The notes under the pieces are model-generated. The model did no database searches and had not been told where the DNA came from. It was given only the letters and a program-made list of their open reading frames with translations. DNA of 64,000 nt from Phorcus lineatus. Taxonomy: Eukaryota > Mollusca > Gastropoda > Trochida > Trochidae. This document shows, piece after piece, positions 59,388-64,000 of the stretch. Every line of letters starts with the position of its first letter. Position 1 is the first letter of the stretch. Location of the stretch: NCBI GenBank assembly GCA_921293015.1, contig OV121086.1:40689402-40753401 (forward strand), given 5' to 3'. The position numbers were made by a program, and so were the translations under genes.

Positions 59388-59860
59388 AATATACAGTAGT
59401 AAAAGTAAGTGGCTAAATTAGAATCAGAATGATGTCATGCAGAAAGACCAAACAGCATGATAACAACATGAAAATTACCCACGTAAATTGATGTTAAGTT
59501 GTCTTTATATCCTATTGCAGAAAAGCTTGCTTTTATTACTGACAGGTTGAAAGGTTCAATAGTTTGACATGTTACGTACATAACGCACATTCGACATTTT
59601 AAGTGTTGATTCAGCATCAACTCACTTGGATCATCTTCGTTCTTTCATTTGATATTGAATTTATTGATTTATATATTGGATATAAACATCGTCATTCTAT
59701 GCTCAAATGAAAATGAGAACAAGATTTTATTCGGCGTAAACAAGAAATCTTCACATTCATGATATCAATAAAACTTTGAGTTTCAGTAAACAACCTGCAG
59801 GAGCAACATGTGTTGAAATTCATGTTACTTGTCCAATATCATCGTAGTGACATGTTTCCC

Positions 59861-60789
59861 TTTTGGTAAGTTAAAGGTCTTTTCATAATATATTCCCCTA
59901 GATATTATGCAATTGTGCAAAGAATTTTTCTATTTTGAACACAGATGTATAACTTTATCATTCTCGTATATTTTGTTACCTTTACTCTGTCCACTTGGAA
60001 CAATTCCTTTTCTTTAAAATGTAACAATGTCCTTCAGATCATTAACCTTTAATCTGGTACATTTGAAGACGAGACTTTTCCTGTACACATTGTCTTTGTG
60101 TCCTGTTGCAGATGACTGTGTTCATTATGCATCGTACAGTCTAAGTTAAAATTTACATACTTTAAAGTGGTGAAACTTAACGTTTTTTCATGTTCATTTG
60201 TTAGATGTTTAAATTATCTCTTAGAATATAATAATGTTAACATGTTAAACAATGTGTTACATTGTTGTAGTGTTCATTGAGCCACAGACTTGTTTGTTTT
60301 CATTGTGAAAGACCGATCAACTTGTGGAAGCTTCCAGAGGTAGAAAATCCTGAAATCGTAACAAACATCGTTACAAGAAAAAAATGATTAAACTTAAAGC
60401 ATAGTTGAAGCTCCAAATAATATAAAAACAACCAAAAATATCTATAAATACTCGTGAAAAGACAGTTCAAATGTAAAATGAGGATCTACCGTAAAGTGAT
60501 TCAATATTCATTTAGTTTTTAAAATCAGGAATAGTATTTGTTTGTCCTTTCTTTCACTGAATCTTACAGAAAAGAAACGATTAGATTGTACATTATCAGT
60601 TCGATGTTCTTTCACACCGTTCCTTTATTAACGAGATATTATTCATTTCAAAAGTAATTATAATTATTATTTTAGAAAGGGTACTGAAAGTGACACATTG
60701 TTGAATTAAAAATGCCATACACATGCCATGGTTAAAATTAAAACAATTAAACATCATTGATTTTTTTTTACAAGGAATGTCTTTCCCTA
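59861..60789. other. AT-rich DNA, no gene recognised
   Basis: Nothing recognised. It would be 3' flank or UTR of the minus-strand candidate gene that ends at 60,790, but no clear poly(A) signal context stands out. Confidence 0.35.
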
Positions 60790-61192
60790 TTACTGTCTCT
60801 TGACTTTTGAATGTCTCTCACGCAAAGTGTCTTCTCTATTCTTATTAATCAAATTCTGAACGTCAGGGAAATAATGTAGTTTTTTTTTTATCTTTCTCAA
60901 AGATCAGTCGATAGCTTCCGTCTCTTGCGGTGTTCTTTAAGATTTTTGGCACAAGGATCCCAGTGTGATCATGTCCAGTCAATATGCAATTGTACTGTCC
61001 GGCAATATTTATGGTTCTAACAGTCTTTTTTCTCATGTACATGTATAACGGTACCGGGGAACGAGCAAACAGTGTTTTACCTACGAAAATGCCCCTCCCG
61101 ATATCTATACGACTATCTCGTAGGTTGACCCATGGACTGATTCGACTAATCGTCTGATCAATATGAGAATGGCCACATGCTATCCTCTTGAG
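60790..61192 (-). CDS. Probable terminal coding exon or degenerate gene, unknown protein
   Basis: Seen: reading minus from about 61,192, one frame stays open for roughly 100 codons: KRIACGHSHIDQTISRISPW, further on DIGRGIFVGKTLFARSPVPL, then RTINIAGQYNCILTGHDHTG and ILVPKILKN, reaching SYRLIFEKDKK. There it meets a run of ten A (plus strand T at 60,890-60,899). In the frame one base over it continues LHYFPDVQNLINKNREDTLR to KVKRQ and a TAA at 60,792-60,790. One surplus A would explain the break. The stretch is GC-richer than its flanks and protein-like. No ATG-started frame reaches 60 codons, so an ATG-based ORF search misses it. I do not recognise the family; the ILVPK...YRL...YF..VQ.L pattern only loosely recalls a CABIT-like barrel. 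It is either a last exon, with acceptor AAG after a CTCA tract, or a pseudogene. Confidence 0.5.
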
Positions 61193-61350
61193 TGAGTGAG
61201 TGAGTTGGGGTTTAACGTGTTTTGAACAATATTTCAGTTATTAAACACGTGGATGACAAGCATCCAAAAGAGAGTGAAGAGATCAGGGAGAAAGGGATCG
61301 ACAGGATGAGAGAAAAGACGGAAAGAAAGGCATAGTGAGAGATAGACAAC
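61193..61350 (-). mobile_element. Mollusc repeat with (CTCA)n tail, minus strand
   Basis: On plus: GAGTGAGTGAGTGAG at 61,190-61,204, then TTGGGGTTTAACGTG, TGAACAATATTTCAGTTATT and ACACGTGGATGACAAGCATC, followed by a purine-rich stretch (61,264-61,346). Read minus, this is a pyrimidine-rich body ending ACGTTAAACCCC plus (CTCA)n. Known, from memory: this phrase and tail are widespread in mollusc genomes; the tail is also the 3' end of the tRNA-Arg-like SINE in this window. It abuts the candidate exon at 61,192. Confidence 0.7.
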
Positions 61351-64000
61351 AGGTTTTAAAAAGACTCAAATTATGGTTTTCAACATCTGCAATGATTTGA
61401 CTATTCATGGTTAAATTTGGTTGTACAATTTGATATTGTTATTTTGTATGATGGTTTCTGTTTTCGAAGGATTGAATTTTTTCTTTTAAATGTTCAACTT
61501 TACTGATATCACCAGCAAGTGATCTTATGTAACATTCTATATTATACAGAATTTTATAGATTATTTTTTAAATTAAATTGTATGACTCTATGTTTGTGCC
61601 TTCATGTTTCCAGCTTAATTTCTCTGTCACGGACTGAAAACAAATTCTAATGTCGATAAAAGTGGAGTTCTTTGTATAATACAGAATAAATTATCTCATC
61701 AATTAACATTATCCATGTCATCATAATACTTTTCCTAGTCAAATCATATTAACATTAGCTTGTGATATAATTACAGATACTTTAACAGCTTTTATTATTT
61801 CCGCAATTATTCCAAACATTTGCAAATACAATGTGCTTAAAGTGACACATAGTAAGTTTTATTATTGTTCATATTGTTTAATTAAGATTAAAATTACCAT
61901 ATATAAAGAGAATATATACTAAGAGTGAGTTAAGTTCAAATGTCCTATCTAAACTTGCATGTTTATCTCTTATTGCCAAAATAATGATATTTTCCTGTCA
62001 TGGTTGGAATTTTGGGTTTTGTTTGACAACAAAATTGATTTGATTTTCATCACATTAAAAAAATGTGACATGTCGGATGGAAGATGGAACAATTAAGGTT
62101 TATCTAATTGAGATTTGCTATGAAAATACTGACATTTATTTCACTTTAAAGAAACTCTTATTTGACCGCAACACCATATATATGCTAAGCATCAGTCTTA
62201 CAAAAAAAATTAAGAATGGAAAGGAAATGTGTTAAAATATGCTAATGAAAGTACATCATTTAGTTGGTTAGTTTATTTGATGCCTTCATGTTTAATGCCT
62301 TGTGTTAGTTCAGCATAAGAAACCTCACGAAAAGACAGGGCTGATATGTAAATGCTTCTGTTAACTACTGTCTGGTTCATAATAAGAACCAAAACGTTGT
62401 TATATGCGACTTTGAATTGTTTTAAATATTAATATCTCTTAAAAGTGTACTGAACGGAGAGAATGGTCGCGTGATTGAAACTGACCTAAGTTCGGATAAC
62501 TCTTTGATTTTCAATTAGTAATTGATACTTCACCAGATTCTTCATGTCTTCGAATGTATCAACATCAACTAAGAGTACTAAATGTTACAATATTTTTATA
62601 GTTTATAAAGGCTAAGTTAAGTTCATCAATTTGCATTTATTCATTGTAAATGTCTTCCGATTGTTTGTTGAGCATCATCGCATAACAGATGAATGTCAGT
62701 TAGATATGAAATATATTTGATTTTGTTCAAATTATAAATTAGTTAACTTTTATATCATTTTTGTCAACATAATATGTTCGTTATTACAGTTCAGATGCTT
62801 TCTCATAAACAGTATCCTTATCAACCTATCAACATATCCTTGCCGTGTTGAAATGTAATTGGCCGGTCATGGCTCATGAGAAGCTTTATGGGGCTTTTCT
62901 CTCTTTTTTCAAAGTAAAGGATATCCCTTTTGACAATTTTGTCAATAAAATGATGTTTTACTCATGATTGTCATGAAACCAGCGTAATTGCTTATTGAAT
63001 AATTTGTATTTCATGAAAACTTGAGTTATCGCATAATCGGGACAAGTAAAAAGTGTTTATTCTGCTGAAAGGATTATGACTCAACTATCAAATTCTTAAC
63101 GTCAAAAAAATGTCCATATTGTTTCCTTAGTGAACCTGGATCAACATATGTGGTCAGTGAATGTGAAACGATGTAATTAATTTTGTTTTGAAAGTTGTTG
63201 AATTTGTAATCGTAGTGTTGCTCTTCCTCTAAATAGTTCATCAACCGGTAATTTTCTTATTTAGATTTCAATCAAAATATCCTGCCATTATCATCACCAT
63301 GTTTGAGTTTGTAGAGAAGTTTCCTTTCTAAAGAAATTCTATTGATATGATTCATGAAAATTTGGAGCTGATGAAACCGATGTTTATTCATCTCTCACTT
63401 TCAGCATGAGGTCATTATGTTGTTGTCCTGAAAAGGTTAGGTTAGGGTATGTGAGACTATTTGAGTTATTATGACGATATGTTAACAATCTATCTGTCGC
63501 CAAATGTTGATTGAGATGTCCTAAAGACACATACATATTCAAAAGGAAACTGAAAATATGTACAACATTGCTATAGATATTCGATAATATAGGATTACGT
63601 CTTCACACTTTGAATTTAAAAACTCACACTTCTCCAATGTCCCTGGTGGAATAAGGACAATCGTTTCCATAGTATCTGCGTATTTGCTTTAACCATTTCA
63701 CAGCATTATAGTACATAAATATATTTATTTTGTTATATATATATCAGCTTGTAGTCACATGTACATGTCACCTCAATTGAAGACACACATTACACTGATG
63801 CAATTTAAATGCATAACGTTACAAGTGAACATTGCAAACAATTTAACAATTAATCACTTTTCAACATTTATCAATTAAAACTGATAACCAAGCAGGTAGA
63901 GACACAGTTCTACATCAGTGGGTTCCATGTCAAGGAATTACAATGGAAGAAATAATTCTGTTTGACACCCTCAAGCGACTCTGTTGCAATTTATCCCAGC
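61351..64000. other. AT-rich DNA, no gene recognised
   Basis: No domain-bearing frame, repeat family or strong inverted repeat recognised on either strand. Upstream exons of the minus-strand candidate gene would be expected here or beyond the window, but I could not find one. Confidence 0.4.

Larger units (their letters stand above)
57700..59860. repeat. Segmental duplication E, copy 3
   Basis: 57,720-57,900 matches 41,930-42,130, 58,430-58,490 matches 42,440-42,510, 58,690-58,820 matches 42,720-42,850 and 52,800-52,940, and 59,300-59,850 matches 42,980-43,450. It is interrupted by the SINE at 58,850-59,115. The 139-codon minus frame at 58,057-58,476, the longest in the window, lies here but has no recognisable domain and is not open in the sister copies, so it is judged chance. 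Confidence 0.65.

Noticed and set aside
1..64000. Bacterial or phage gene cluster, defence system, or operon
   Set aside because: No dense coding, no ribosome-binding-site and start pairs ahead of long frames, and clear animal SINEs and mariner elements throughout.

Overview
The window looks like non-coding nuclear DNA from an animal, most probably a bivalve or other mollusc. It is strongly AT-rich, holds no long open reading frame, no operon-like spacing and no rRNA or intact tRNA gene, and is full of eukaryotic repeat types: tRNA-derived SINEs, mariner and Tc1 remnants, TA- and 9-bp-duplicating MITEs, foldback elements and microsatellites. The mollusc assignment is inferred from two repeats I recognise from that phylum: the (GAGT)n tail followed by GGGGTTTAACG, and tandem units containing GCATAACTCT.

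Layout. 0-2.3 kb: edge of a Tc1-like element, then unique AT-rich DNA. 2.3-2.5 kb: a tRNA-Arg-like SINE. 7.4-11.4 kb: a direct duplication (7.44-8.11 and 10.70-11.35 kb) with an intact MITE between its copies (9.69-10.14 kb, perfect 9-bp target duplication). 12-32.5 kb: an old, diverged array in which the same blocks return in the same order (block L1 near 15.25, 22.3 and 28.35 kb; block L5 near 17.5, 26.0 and 29.7 kb; acceptor-like module M near 12.35, 19.5, 20.7, 27.75, 31.1, 31.5 and 32.3 kb). It is interrupted by a complete second SINE type (15.6-15.9 kb), more MITE copies and a bivalve-type tandem repeat (23.9-24.4 kb). 32.5-60 kb: a second duplicated family E (33.3-43.5, 47.9-53.0 and about 56.2-59.9 kb), carrying a TA-flanked MITE family in two copies, an internally deleted mariner (39.04-39.84 kb), foldback hairpins, a 39-bp minisatellite of E-boxes, a MITE with a nested promoter-like insertion (54.15-54.78 kb), a long (TA)n tract and two more copies of the first SINE. 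60.8-61.2 kb: a stop-free stretch on the minus strand with protein-like content, probably an exon or degenerate gene, next to a mollusc repeat tail. 61.4-64 kb: nothing recognised.

Almost all reported short ORFs are chance frames. The best coding candidates (60,790-61,192 minus; 21,586-22,058 minus; the Tc1 and mariner remnants) were found by translating unusually GC-rich stretches by eye. No set of genes forming a pathway or defence system is visible. The unusual content is structural: two layered segmental-duplication arrays and a rich set of inverted-repeat elements. All alignments were made by eye, so boundaries of diverged repeats are approximate (often plus or minus 50 bp).
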